DNA of 64,000 nucleotides from Lineus longissimus (Eukaryota; Nemertea; Pilidiophora; Heteronemertea; Lineidae), in NCBI RefSeq assembly GCF_910592395.1, contig NC_088321.1:6760001-6824000 (forward strand). Direction: 5' to 3'. Shown piece after piece: positions 1-9,768 of this stretch. The notes under the pieces were generated by a model. It had not been told where the DNA came from, searched no databases, and saw only the letters and a program-made list of their open reading frames with translations. Position numbers and translations under genes: made by a program. Each line of letters starts with the position of its first letter. Within the stretch, counting starts at the first letter, position 1.

Positions 1-639
1 AGGAATCTTTTGTCAGCTTGTAAATTTGCCTTTCGGACTGAAACAAAATTAGGTATGTATATGTCCATTGTTAAAGGATGTGTACATGGGCCTACACCTG
101 TACTTGTGGTTTTAACGACTACAACACGTAAATCAAATACATGTATTCTGATATCGTATCTGAAGTTTAACTTTAACTGGTTTCATAGGAAATAGCCGAT
201 GTTATGATTGATTTCTGAAATTCCGTGTCTTTCATCAATAAACAAAGGCAAACGGAGGGCATACTTTAAACAACAAAAGGTATACTCTTCGTGTTCTGGC
301 TCTTTACCTTCTTGCAATCTATCGCGTCGAATAGAATCAGGCGATTGGATCAAATTCTGGAATTTAGAATGTGAATATTTTAGCAGAATAATATTACATG
401 TAGTTGATTTTCTAGAAAGCCGTTCAAAGGAGGCAAACTAATGAAATGAAATTTCGTACAATACGCTACAGTAATCACAGTTTGTTGGCTACCGATTGTT
501 CATCAGTCACGCTGTAATTTCGACTACAAAATTTCTTTTAACAGTGATATCAATGAAATTGTCAACTCAAGTTGAGCTTCATTGTCATAACTTTACTGTC
601 CTTTACTGTCCTATTTTTTTGATCAGTTGGAGCATTCAA

Positions 640-905
640 AAGACTTATCCATTCAAGGTCAAAGGTCAAGATAATTGTGAAACTGATATGTCATATCTGA
701 TAATCGCAAATACATCGACTCTTCATCCAGACGGACAGAAGCATAACACCAGAATAATGACATGCATGTTTAGTTTGTTCGGACGTTCATGAATGGACTT
801 ATCCATTTCAAGGTCAGAGGTGAAAGTCATTGTGAAATTGACAAATCATATTTTTTTAATCACAAAGATCGAAACTTGTAGGACAGACAGAAGCATGAAA
901 CCAAA
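640..905. repeat. Diverged tandem duplication, two ~105-bp copies
   Basis: The segments at about 640-745 and 797-905 share the order: a gacttatccat core, an aaggtcaaaggt-like core, aattgtgaaa, tcatat, and a final gacagaagcat. Period is about 155 bp with many substitutions. No coding capacity is evident. It may be a degraded interspersed repeat. Confidence 0.5.
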
Positions 906-1452
906 TCACACATGTTTATTTGTTAAAAAACACTTTACCTTGAGGTTTTCATGACTACTCGATCAAGTCATTTCCTCATATCAAAGTGCATTCGGGGCAC
1001 TCGGGAATATTCATGATTTGGATCTTCAACTGAATATACATGTTATAGCCCCATGCATGCGCAGTGCACAAATCCAAAGCGAAGCATTCTCTGCTGACAC
1101 CGTCGGGTGTACTTCGAGTGATAGCGTCCAGGGATCGGTATATAAAATATTTGGACAAAGATGTCTGAATTTGATTCAATCACTTGCCTCCAAATTGTAC
1201 TTGTTGTATCAGTTAGGCTTTCATTTAAAACACGAGCAAATTACCCGGGGAGTGGGCAATTTGATGAAATCAGCCTCAACCTCAGACTAACGATCGACAG
1301 TAACGTGGTCGAGGGGAGGAGGATAAGACTGACTCTGGATTGTTAAAATTAGGTGGGCTAACCTAATACCTTGAATGAAATCAAAATTCAGTCTTAGTGA
1401 TTTATTGAAAATATCGTTTAACTCTAAAAGAACAGTATTCGGTGCCTATTAT

Positions 1453-1512
1453 ATTGCTGTCTAAAGTTCAACTTGGGCATCGACATACCCAAGTTGAACT
1501 TTAGACAGCAAT
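1453..1512. repeat. Perfect 25-bp inverted repeat with 10-nt loop
   Basis: The arm 1453-1477 (starting attgctgtctaaag) is exactly reverse-complemented at 1488-1512, leaving a 10-nt loop (catcgacata). Pairing stops sharply beyond the arms. A transcript would form a microRNA-like or short palindromic hairpin. No mature-miRNA assignment can be made from sequence alone; a small palindromic transposon remnant is the alternative. Confidence 0.85.
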
Positions 1513-2364
1513 GAAAGATATACGTTTATATGCAAGGGCCGAACCTGTTGGTGTCATGAGGTCAAGCACATATGGTTTGTATAAACTCGAATCATATGGC
1601 TCATTTTCACCACATGCTCCATGAGAACTTTAAAACCCATGAATAAATCAAAATTCTGGCAAAGCTGGCTTTTCATTTCTGAGAGCTTTTGCTAAACCAC
1701 GTCTTTGAAATTGACAAAACATTTTCTTCCGTGTTGACTTTAAAAAAACTTGTTGCAATTCTGCTGATCCGAAAAATAAAGTTACAAGCTCACTAGTTTT
1801 TCTTCTTTGACAGCATTCACAAGAACCAGTTTAATCATTTTCCGAGCCATTTTGCATACTTAATTCTAATACTATTTGTCATGTTTGTCCAATGTTATCG
1901 GTAGTGTGCTGGATGGTGCACAAAAAAAGTGTCAGTCGATTATAATTTGCCGTTACTTCTAATTCAGCCAGAACTTATCTGCAAGGGTTGGGATTGTTAA
2001 ACATTCTGAAAAATATGACAACAGCTTATGAAGAGGATGACAGCACATACCATGTATAATATCATGGTTAAAATTATTCCAGATTTAGTTGGTACATTTG
2101 CTGTCATCCGTACGAGCTGAGCGGTTTCTCGAATCAACGCCATGCCAAAATATACAATGTAGCTAAACAGGCATTACAACCCTATGATATCAGTTTATAT
2201 TGGTCATGAATGGCCATGCATATAATTGGGCGCCAAAAACATTCAGTCAACAGTGGTTTGATCGAGTCGATCAGGGGCGGGCTGGGGATTGGCGCTCGCA
2301 CTATATCTTATCCACTGTCTTATCGGTTGATGATACTTTCACTCTCCATTGATCTCGTCATAAC

Positions 2365-2370
2365 AACATC
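2365..2370. repeat. Polinton target-site duplication, left copy
   Basis: The hexamer aacatc lies directly before the terminal AGTAGTATATAAC of the Polinton and recurs exactly at 37868-37873, directly after the complementary terminus. Six-base duplications and AG...CT termini are the Polinton/Maverick signature, so this fixes the element ends to the base. Confidence 0.92.
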
Positions 2371-2584
2371 AGTAGTATATAACAAACACATTTTAAATGC
2401 AAACGCAATGCAAACGCAAACGGAAAATGGAAACGCAACGAAAAATAGCGTTTGCATTTAAAATGTGTTTGTTTAAAATTATCAAGAAATCATCAGCAAA
2501 CGGAACTACAGCGTCTATCCTGGCTTATGACACGGAATGTTGGGATCCCTGCGATAAGGCCAACACATTTTAAACGCAAATGCT
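2371..2584. repeat. Polinton left terminal inverted repeat
   Basis: These ~214 bp match the reverse complement of 37650-37867 with a few indels (around 2471-2480). Within the repeat, a 26-nt arm at 2381-2406 is exactly reverse-complemented at 2448-2473 around a 41-nt A/C-rich loop, so each end can fold into a sub-terminal hairpin. The loop contains repeated caaacg/gcaaac units. Confidence 0.92.
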
Positions 2585-2611
2585 TGTTTGGCAATGTTTG
2601 CCTGTGGTTTG

Positions 2612-2704
2612 TTGGTGTGTGATCCATCACTATTTGACGTTAACGACCGTAGCGACGCAGTTTATTGGTGTGTGATCCATCAATATTTGACGTTAACGAC
2701 CGTA
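2612..2704. repeat. Short tandem duplication inside the Polinton
   Basis: Two ~40-bp copies, each starting near ttggtgtgtgatccatca and ending gacgttaacgaccgta, occur at about 2612-2651 and 2665-2704, differing by about one base and separated by ~13 bp. They lie just inside the left terminal repeat, ahead of the first promoter. Function unknown; a local duplication is the simplest explanation. Confidence 0.75.
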
Positions 2705-3130
2705 TTATTACTTGTTATTCTGGAACTGGTAATTATGAAGTTGTTTTTGTTCCATTCAAGAGGTCAATTAGCCTACAAGAGAATGCTATTTCCTGTTTTT
2801 ATACCCGTATCTTATATTTTTGCACTCTCGCCAAGTCCCTAGGTAGACCCCGGGATTCAAATTATGACCTTTGACAAGAGGTTTTAAGCGCTCTGAACCA
2901 ATGATGGTCGGTATTTTTGGCGACGTCACAGAAAAATCTCCTGTGACCGTAGGTCAAGATATATCATCAACGCCCCAAGAGCCCATTTCACTCGATGCGG
3001 CTAACGACGCTAGACGTTCAGGAGGATCGACTATCTTTTTTCCGCACTTTCAAAGTTGGAATAATTTTTACCCTTGGCTTAAATCTGGCTGGATGTGATG
3101 ATCCAAATGTAGTTGTTTTCGAAGAACTGA

Positions 3131-3544
3131 TATAAAGGCAGCGACATGGATCTGTGGATTATTGGACGAGATAAACAAAATTGGTAAGTCTTTACGTTTC
3201 TCTCTCATGAAAAGTGTCTAATTTTTCTATTTCCAAATGATGATTACCAATAAGCGGGAAACATGTTTAAATGTCTCAAAAGAACATCTACCACATGGAA
3301 CCAATTCGTTGCTAAATATATTTAAAGATGCCAACACTCACTGTTAATTGCTCTCCGCATTTACTATAACTGATCTCGAACACGCACGGCAATGAGTCTT
3401 GTTTCGAGTACTATGTTTTTAGTCTTGTGTAAACAACTCCTGCTTAGAGAGTTATGTTTAAACTAATAGAACATAAGACCAGTGATTACTTATGATTTTT
3501 GTTCTGATGGGAGACTTATTTTGTTGTTGTTTTTTTCGTTTCAG
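3131..3544 (+). promoter_or_regulatory. TATA box and 5'-UTR intron upstream of the first Polinton genes
   Basis: A TATAAA at 3131-3136 is followed about 50 bases later by a consensus donor (TTG|GTAAGT, intron from 3184) and a T-rich acceptor ending TTTCAG at 3544. A second donor-like GTAAGT occurs near 3582. These suggest a TATA promoter with a spliced leader feeding the genes at 3646 and 4466. This is inferred from motifs alone. Confidence 0.45.
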
Positions 3545-3645
3545 TGAAATTGCCTTTTTTGAATACGGAATGATTTGATATGTAAGTACTGCATTGAGGG
3601 AGACGAAGGCAGCCGTTCACAGAGTTCAATAATTACATCTGGCAG

Positions 3646-4476
3646 ATGCGTTTTTCGCTCGTCAAGCCGTATTTAAAATGTGACTTAGGCCAGGTAGTTT
3701 TTCAGTTTCGGCCACCACCACTTAAAAGGAAAGTGTGTATTGACCTAAAAAAGGTATTTAACAGTAAGAAAACGGCACGTGTTAGTCTTACCCCTCGCGG
3801 GTGGACTACGAAACGGTATGAGGATTTTACCATAGCTGTATCTAAAAGGCTCCTCGTTAATATATATTTTTTGAAAAATTCACAGTATTGGTTACAAAAC
3901 GAGGGATTTCATCGGATTCTTGCGTATCTTGATGCGAAGTTAATTCGTTTTTTCTCCAAAGCTCACCGAGATAATTTCTCTGCGGAAAACGCCGTTTTCA
4001 AACTACTTCAAGGTGAGGTGGTTTTCTCACCGACTAATTCCGGATTAAAACTTCGAGAATTGGTACGTCTTTTTGTGAAGTCTCCTTTGAACCATATACT
4101 TCTTGCTGTGCAAGACTATTTCTCTGATTTTTCTGCAGAAACTGGTATTTTCGTGCGAATTAAACTATGGCATGATTTTGAACTCGAAAATTTGTGTCGA
4201 GGATTTTACTTCAGTCAACAGATCCCCAGCAGAAAGAAACCGATAAACGCCTGTATTCGTTTTTTTAATAATGACTCTTTGAAGGGCACGATAAACAGCT
4301 CAGGATTCAGTTTGACCTGGCTGCTTTCAGAACACTTTATAAAATTTTGTGAATATTTTTCAGATCACCAAGCTGAATATTTCTTCAAAGTCTCGGACCT
4401 GACTCCTAGGCAATTGAATTCATTGCGCAGTCGCTATACTGTCATCTCAAGCGAACAATCTCAAGATGATACCTAA
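3646..4476 (+). CDS. Unknown Polinton protein A (276 aa), intact
   Basis: An uninterrupted ATG-started ORF that I do not recognise. It is basic and rich in aromatic residues (many F, Y, W, K, R), with no signal peptide, clear membrane helix, zinc cluster or nucleotide-binding motif. The C-terminal ~100 residues hold several aromatic/hydrophobic patches. Its stop overlaps the next gene's start by 11 bases (ATG at 4466, TAA at 4474-4476), so the two are probably expressed together. It follows a putative TATA box and spliced leader. Intactness in an element whose polymerase and integrase are broken suggests recent decay or selection on this pair. No function proposed. Confidence 0.6.
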   Translation: MRFSLVKPYLKCDLGQVVFQFRPPPLKRKVCIDLKKVFNSKKTARVSLTPRGWTTKRYEDFTIAVSKRLLVNIYFLKNSQYWLQNEGFHRILAYLDAKLIRFFSKAHRDNFSAENAVFKLLQGEVVFSPTNSGLKLRELVRLFVKSPLNHILLAVQDYFSDFSAETGIFVRIKLWHDFELENLCRGFYFSQQIPSRKKPINACIRFFNNDSLKGTINSSGFSLTWLLSEHFIKFCEYFSDHQAEYFFKVSDLTPRQLNSLRSRYTVISSEQSQDDT

Positions 4477-5656
4477 ACGAATTAAAGTCCAATCTGCTAC
4501 GTTTGACGTAGACTTTTGTAATTTTTTCTCAAGTTTCTCCATAGAATGTTCTGGTGGTGCAATTAAAACAGACAGTTTAGATTTGATGGTACCATTGCAG
4601 ACACTCACCAGTTCCTACTCTCTGTTTTCACCCGCTTTTAGTTCACGTTTTGTAGATACTGTTGCAAAATATACAGGACTGCGCATTACTTTGAGTGTTG
4701 GTAAAACCGACTTACCCGAGGATGTAAAGTATTATCTAGGAGACGATGCATCTAACTCATCGTTAGATGTTATTTACATCACATGTTTTTTGAAGGAAGA
4801 TCTTCTTGACTTAACGATGGCATTTGTTCCGGCTGTGTGCTCTGGACTGGTGAATCAACCAGACTTACATTTTAACAGCATACTGGCTAAATTTGCACAC
4901 CAATTACTCAAAACACCTGCTCCAGCTAAGGTTTTTTCAACAAAAGAGTCTACAAGTGGTGTCTTTCTTGATCTTGTGCAATTCAGTATGGACGCTTATA
5001 ACGCTGTCGCTACCTCAGCAAATTCAAACACAGATGAACGTCCAGCCCAAGACTGTTTTAGGTGGTTAAGAGCGGTGTTAAACTTTTTGGATTCAGAGGC
5101 GGTGAAATTCTCATGTGCGGCCACGGGATTCGCGTTTAGAGTTTTACCGCATGCTGTGAGTTCGGACGCAGTGGAATATATTTTCTCTGCTAAAACTTGG
5201 GACCGGGCTTGTTTTTATCTACTGACCGTAAAGGATATTGCTAGTTTAGTCCTGGAAACCGATTCCCCCGCCCAATTGTGCTTTGCGAGTATGGGTAAAT
5301 CCTTGTCGCCAGTCGCGGACCGATTAAGTCTTGATAGTCGCTGTGCAACACCGGTGAAGGAAGAACACGATATTTCAACGATCGAGAATCCACTGTTGAA
5401 ACTCCAGACTGAACTAAAGGCCCTGTCAACAGCCGAAGAGCCGAAACAACACATTAAGCGTACTAACAACAACGGAGGTTACTTGTTGAACGAGGGCTCG
5501 AGTCAAACTGCAGAGATTCCACTTCCAGAGGTTGTCTCGAATGACGTCTTAGAGGAAATCCTTGCAGAGCAAACCAGGCCGATGATGTGTCTGTCACCCA
5601 TAGCAAAAACAACTGTTTTGCATCGGGAAGAAGAGGATAATTATGAGGTACAGTAA
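4466..5656 (+). CDS. Unknown Polinton protein B (396 aa), intact
   Basis: An intact ORF overlapping protein A by 11 bases. Roughly residues 1-270 look like a folded domain with alternating hydrophobic stretches and scattered cysteines. Residues ~280-396 are Glu/Ser/Thr-rich and likely disordered, ending in an acidic tail. There is no P-loop, zinc ribbon or transmembrane helix. The order globular domain, disordered acidic tail, with a basic partner upstream, would suit a two-subunit DNA-associated or virion complex, but that is speculation. Family not recognised; a structure prediction would be the way to classify it. Confidence 0.6.
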   Translation: MIPKRIKVQSATFDVDFCNFFSSFSIECSGGAIKTDSLDLMVPLQTLTSSYSLFSPAFSSRFVDTVAKYTGLRITLSVGKTDLPEDVKYYLGDDASNSSLDVIYITCFLKEDLLDLTMAFVPAVCSGLVNQPDLHFNSILAKFAHQLLKTPAPAKVFSTKESTSGVFLDLVQFSMDAYNAVATSANSNTDERPAQDCFRWLRAVLNFLDSEAVKFSCAATGFAFRVLPHAVSSDAVEYIFSAKTWDRACFYLLTVKDIASLVLETDSPAQLCFASMGKSLSPVADRLSLDSRCATPVKEEHDISTIENPLLKLQTELKALSTAEEPKQHIKRTNNNGGYLLNEGSSQTAEIPLPEVVSNDVLEEILAEQTRPMMCLSPIAKTTVLHREEEDNYEVQ

Positions 5657-6421
5657 ATATAATTATTTTACTTCACTAGTGAACAACAGGAAAATTGTGA
5701 AGATCCAACGCTCATTGTTTTTTGCTCGCCAGGATGCTTATTGTTGACATATAAAATCTGATTATCTGTTAAGCTTAGTCTCTGAAATTAGGCGTGTGCG
5801 TATCTATATATATATGTATCGTTGTCCTTCTCGACACTTCGTTTCAGCCAGCACCCTTATCAGGGGATTATAGAAAGGACTAACATCGAGTGTGACGGCT
5901 CTCGATATATTATCTCTTCTTCTTCCCGATGCAAGATCAAACCAACCGAGCTAAATTTCGATCGAGACACTTTACAATTTATTGGACAATATTTAGTCCA
6001 GTCTCAGAAGCGTTTTGCTTATTTTTCAAGCTTCCTAAGATACATGTACATACTGTTTCTGTTTTATTTGCTTGATGTTCACTTTCCTTCTCCAATTGTT
6101 CATGCACAATGTAGTTTTTCATTTTGAGCGCAAAATAGAAGACACATGTACCTTTATAGATAATGCTATATTCTTTGTCTCAAAAAGAATTAATAAAGAC
6201 CTTTGTTTTGTGTGCTGGATTTTTGTTTGTTTTTACTGATCACAAATACGTCTGACTTATAAATAGCATCAAGCGGAGTATCTATCAAGATGAGACAGAA
6301 CTGCTGCTGGAAATTGTTGATTGTGATAATGAAATATTTGAACCAATTATAAAACTTTGTTGATTTGCACGTGAACAGAGATTCCAACCACTAAAGTAAC
6401 CGGCTACTCTAAGCTCGATCT
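5657..6421 (+). other. Intergenic stretch with polyadenylation signal
   Basis: No convincing gene. An alternating TATATATA run (about 5805-5815) could be a TATA element. An ATTAATAAAG near 6189-6198, followed by T/G-rich sequence, is a reasonable poly(A) signal and downstream element for the two preceding genes. Confidence 0.4.
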
Positions 6422-6430
6422 GTGTGCATG

Positions 6431-7113
6431 GTGCGTTTGACCGCTGTGAATAAGACACGCTTCACGCCGAGAAACCGTTCGCGACTGATTCTGGACGGGA
6501 TCATTTGCTCGCCTCCGGCTATGAACCCGTCTGGACGTGTTGCGATGGCGCCTTGGCGCTGTCGAGTTTACGGTCGTTTTTTGGTATATCTGCGTGTGTG
6601 TGCGGTGCGTTTGACCGCGGTAAATAATACACGCTTCACGCCGAGAACCCGTTCGCGACTGATTCTGGACGGGATCATTTGCTCGTCTCCGGCTATGAAC
6701 CCGTCTGGACGTGTTGCGATGGCGCCTTGGCGCTGTCGAGTTTATGGTCGGTTATTCGTATATATATGCGTGTGTGTGCGGTGCGTTTGACCGCGGTAAA
6801 TAAGACACGCTTCACGGCGAGAACCCGTTCGCGACTGATTCTGGACGGAATCATTTGCTCGCCTCCGGCTATGAACCCGTCTGGATGTGTTGCGATGGCG
6901 CCTTGGCCCTGTCCAGTTTACGGTCGGTTATTCGTATATGTGTGCGTGTGTGTGCGGTGCGTTTGACCGCGGTGAATAAGACACGCTTCACGCCGAGAAC
7001 CCGTTCGCGACTGATTCTGGACGGAATCATTTGCTCGCCTCCGGCTATGAACCCGTCTGGATGTGTTGCGATGGCGCCTTGGCCCTGTCCAGTTTACGGT
7101 CGGTTATTCGTAT
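6431..7113 (+). repeat. Four tandem copies of a ~175-bp unit
   Basis: The gtgcgtttgaccgc core starts at about 6431, 6605, 6781 and 6957, giving periods of 174-176 bp. Copies differ at few positions. Each unit carries a 3' part with TATAT/GTATAT next to GTGTGTGCGG. The array ends ~75 bp before the ATG at 7191. The unit stays open in shifting frames, giving ORFs rich in Arg/Pro, but frame changes between copies argue against a protein. More likely it is a repeated promoter/enhancer or a replication-related minisatellite. Confidence 0.85.
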
Positions 7114-7190
7114 CCGCAGCAGATTCGAGTTGTGGTATCAAAATCACTGTAATGTCTTTAGGAGTCATTTATTGCACCGCATAATTTAAC

Positions 7191-7721
7191 ATGTCTACGG
7201 CTGACGAGGGGCACATCCGAATGATTCACATTCGAGATATAGAGGATCTCAAGCGATGGTTAACGGCAAGCCACCGTCATATCTACATTGGACGAAATCT
7301 CTTGTTTTTATTGCGTCGCGCAGATCTAGCTCCATTCCTGTACGGATCGAAAGGAGTAGTTTATGGTTCACAGGCCTTTCAACGACTGAATCGACATGAT
7401 GAACGCCTTATCATCAAGCTCCGGGCCAACAAATTTTGGCTTAACCCGTATCAAACGCGAGCAGCTACGAATCGAGAACAACATCGGGTCGTCAGGAAAT
7501 TCATCTCCTTCATGGGCTCTAGGGGTAGAGACCGACTGGCTTGTACGTTAGAAAACTGTGTCCTCGCTTGTAATTTGCACCAGTTTCTTATGCCATGGCC
7601 GTATATTGATCAAGTGGGCACGAAAGGGACCGTCATCTACACCCGAATTAGAGTCGATGTTACCCTATTAAACACAGTCAGAGAACTTAGAAAGCTCCGT
7701 TGTGATAATTCTCTTTTCTAA
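7191..7721 (+). CDS. DUF4326-like protein, diverged copy 1
   Basis: 176 codons, ATG start. It aligns along its length with the next gene (IEDLKRWL.ASHRH.YIGRN, QAFQRLNR.DERL, NPYQT, RGRDRL). DUF4326 proteins have a YIGR...WGNP block near the N-terminus and a CWC.P..CHG block near the end. Here the first block is kept, but a ~50-residue Leu/Arg-rich insert separates YIGR from the NP, and the C-terminal CWC/CHG motif is lost (only a single Cys, in VLACNLH). It therefore looks like a degenerate or neofunctionalised paralogue. DUF4326 function is unknown. Position next to dUTPase fits a nucleotide- or modification-related role, but that is inference. Confidence 0.6.
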   Translation: MSTADEGHIRMIHIRDIEDLKRWLTASHRHIYIGRNLLFLLRRADLAPFLYGSKGVVYGSQAFQRLNRHDERLIIKLRANKFWLNPYQTRAATNREQHRVVRKFISFMGSRGRDRLACTLENCVLACNLHQFLMPWPYIDQVGTKGTVIYTRIRVDVTLLNTVRELRKLRCDNSLF

Positions 7722-7772
7722 ACTAGACCTTTAAAATTCCATTGCTCATTGACTGTCGAACCTATCTTGTCT

Positions 7773-8246
7773 ATGGCAAGCGGTTACGGAAGTGTCCGAA
7801 TCGTGCATGTTCTAGATGTAGGTAATCTCAAGCGTTGGCTATTGGTGAGCCACCGACATTTCTACATCGGCAGAAATATTTTGTTGTTATTACGACGGCC
7901 GGACTTGGGACATTTTCTGAACGGAACGAAAAGAATAGTTCGTAAATCTCGAGCATTTCAACAATTGAATCGAGCTGACAAACGGCTCGTCTTAAAACTT
8001 CGAGCGGCACAATATTGGGCCAATCCATTTCGGATGCACGCACCAACGCCCTGTGAACGTGAGCGCATCATCCAACGATACATCGCTTATATGATTGCTA
8101 GGGGCAGGGATCGGCTGCCCTACACATTGAAAAACTGTGTGCTAGCTTGCTGGTGTGCTCCGCTTCATTGCCACGGCCATGAAATAGCAAAATGGGCAGA
8201 ACAAGGAGTACCCTGTGCGGAATTGGAGTCAACATTGCCCTACTAA
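7773..8246 (+). CDS. DUF4326-like protein, copy 2 with intact CWC/CHG motif
   Basis: Starting at the ATG at 7773, this ORF has 157 codons. The N-terminal HFYIGRN, the WANPF about 50 residues later, the ERIIQRYIAYM helix and the C-terminal CWCAPLHCHG with following helix match the ordered motifs of DUF4326 (YIGR, WGNPF, CWCAPL.CHGD). The difference from typical short members is the long insert between YIGR and W.NPF, shared with copy 1. Only ~50 bases separate the two genes, so they arose by tandem duplication. Biochemical role unknown; the conserved Cys/His suggest a metal or thiol site. Confidence 0.7.
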   Translation: MASGYGSVRIVHVLDVGNLKRWLLVSHRHFYIGRNILLLLRRPDLGHFLNGTKRIVRKSRAFQQLNRADKRLVLKLRAAQYWANPFRMHAPTPCERERIIQRYIAYMIARGRDRLPYTLKNCVLACWCAPLHCHGHEIAKWAEQGVPCAELESTLPY

Positions 8247-8387
8247 ATGTAAACAGAGAACTCGGTCTAAAAACAGTCTTGTGGCAATAGTTTTCGAAAG
8301 AGTACAAACATAACAAAACAAAGCGCATTCTGTTGAGTACTTTGTCTTTTCTGCGAAGGAATTTTGTCTTGAGAAGTGCTTGACATC

Positions 8388-8795
8388 ATGGCTTGTTGCG
8401 CTGATCTAGTAGTGAAATTTACTCTACGAAACAAAGACGCACGTTTACCTAGTCGCGGGACAGAGGGATCGGCCTGTTACGACGTCTATGCTGCAAACGA
8501 TTCAATCCTGGAGAAGAATGGACGGTATGTCCGAATTTGTACCGGTTTATCGTTGGAACTTCCGAGAGGATATTATGCTCAGATCATGAGTCGGAGCGGT
8601 CTGGCGTTTTTCGAAGGAGTGGAAGTTTTTCACGCAGTCGTTGACACGGATTATCGCGGAACAATTGGAATTTTGATGCGATCGTCTCGCAAAAGGTTTT
8701 ATGTGAAGAAGGTCGCTAGTCCTCTCTGGGAACAGAGACGTGATTTAGAGCCAACCGATAGGGCTGAGAAGGGATTCGGTTCGACTGGTTTTTAA
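8388..8795 (+). CDS. dUTPase (trimeric dUTP diphosphatase)
   Basis: The likely start is the ATG at 8388. dUTPase hydrolyses dUTP to dUMP and diphosphate, keeping uracil out of DNA. Trimeric-family motifs appear in order: the RGTEGSACYDVYA block (motif I region), MSRSGLA (motif II/III region), VVDTDYRGTIGILM (uracil-pocket hairpin and catalytic Asp region), and C-terminal EKGFGSTGF (phosphate-binding Gly-rich arm). The segment before the last motif (about residues 105-125) lacks the usual GDRIAQL strand and looks replaced by a basic stretch, so a compensated pair of indels is possible. Length (135 aa) is near family normal. Together with the kinase at 18884 it gives the element its own dNTP-management genes. 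Confidence 0.85.
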   Translation: MACCADLVVKFTLRNKDARLPSRGTEGSACYDVYAANDSILEKNGRYVRICTGLSLELPRGYYAQIMSRSGLAFFEGVEVFHAVVDTDYRGTIGILMRSSRKRFYVKKVASPLWEQRRDLEPTDRAEKGFGSTGF

Positions 8796-8972
8796 TATTA
8801 AATGTACTGTACGTATTGCTTGCGAAAGACGACAGAAAAGTGTACTTTCAATTCATTGTCTAGTTTGAATCGTTGCTGAAGAATAGCTGAGACATACACT
8901 TTCTGTTATGTGACTCCTCTCCCCTTCCAAGCATTCTAATACAAGTATAGTGTGCGTGTTCGAGAACCAGCG

Positions 8973-9359
8973 ATGGCGTATTTTACTGCAAATCGGGACA
9001 TATCCCCTCATCATGCCGGGGGCAACGCAGCCAAGATCTTTCTGATTGATCACAAAACTACAGCCCGAGATATGTTCCTTTACAATTGTGAACTAACATT
9101 GGCTAATGGTGCCACTTATGATTATTACTTATACTTGTACGCTTTGGCCCAATGGGCCAAATTGGATCCTCACGTTCAGAGCGAGTATCATGGCATCCTT
9201 ACCAAAATCCGAGAAGAATTGTTAGCTGAAAAAGACTACGTTTATTTCGATTTAGAGGAAGCTAATCTTATTCCTGTCAGTGTTCGAACACACTATAGCC
9301 TATCCGAAGCAGGCACACTTAATTTCTGTGGGCGATATGGACGCTATAGTCTGCAATGA
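8973..9359 (+). CDS. Unknown Polinton protein C, N-terminal ORF
   Basis: From the ATG at 8973 this codes for 128 residues, Tyr- and Ala-rich (YDYYLYLYALAQW). No known family recognised. The last ~25 residues look out of frame: near 9280-9330 the coding character passes to the ORF at 9280, so this and the next entry are probably one frameshifted gene. Confidence 0.4.
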   Translation: MAYFTANRDISPHHAGGNAAKIFLIDHKTTARDMFLYNCELTLANGATYDYYLYLYALAQWAKLDPHVQSEYHGILTKIREELLAEKDYVYFDLEEANLIPVSVRTHYSLSEAGTLNFCGRYGRYSLQ

Positions 9360-9768
9360 AAAATTCAAAGTAGAACCAGACATTCAGACAGTCATTCTCG
9401 AGAGCAAATATCTCCATGCGGGACCCGCCATGGATACTCGAAAATGGCGAAGAATTAGACCTGCACCTCGGCTCCATTACCGACCGGTTGCTGCATCGTC
9501 GTCGGTCTGTACTTGTACTCTGGCCAGGCCTAAAAACATTTCGGAGGTCTTACGAAAGTGTCCGTTCGGTCATCTCTGTCGGGCATGCGACCCGGAAAGC
9601 CCCTGTATCAATGTTTTAGAAAGAGTATTCGGAGATAACGTCCGGTCTTGGGGCATGGACCGACACGACGGGGAGGATATTCTAGATTTTTGTACTTTCC
9701 GGGCGATAAAGGAAATATTTCTGTATAGTCCAACTCAAAGCGAGCCGCAGTCGACTAAAGTACAATAA
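9280..9768 (+). pseudogene. Unknown Polinton protein C, Cys-rich C-terminal part
   Basis: An ORF in a different frame from the preceding one, overlapping it by 80 bases, with no ATG at its first codon. It carries a cysteine cluster (CTC about 30 residues before CPFGHLCRACDPESPC) that could bind zinc, then an acidic segment. No family recognised. A net frameshift around 9280-9330 would join it to the upstream ORF. A third frame (9416-9619) is also open, so the boundary is uncertain. Confidence 0.35.

Larger units (their letters stand above)
1..2364. other. Non-coding left flank
   Basis: No open frame here resembles a known protein; the ORFs are 60-98 codons with no splice or composition support. 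The stretch holds a diverged tandem duplication (about 640-905) and a perfect hairpin (1453-1512), listed separately. It ends at the Polinton target duplication, so it is the host side of that insertion. Confidence 0.6.

Noticed and set aside
2871-3098. 75-codon ORF upstream of the promoter
   Set aside because: No family, no upstream promoter, lies before the TATA box; chance ORF likely.
6422-7184. Arg/Pro-rich ORFs across the 175-bp array
   Set aside because: Frame changes between units and no similarity; explained by the tandem repeat.
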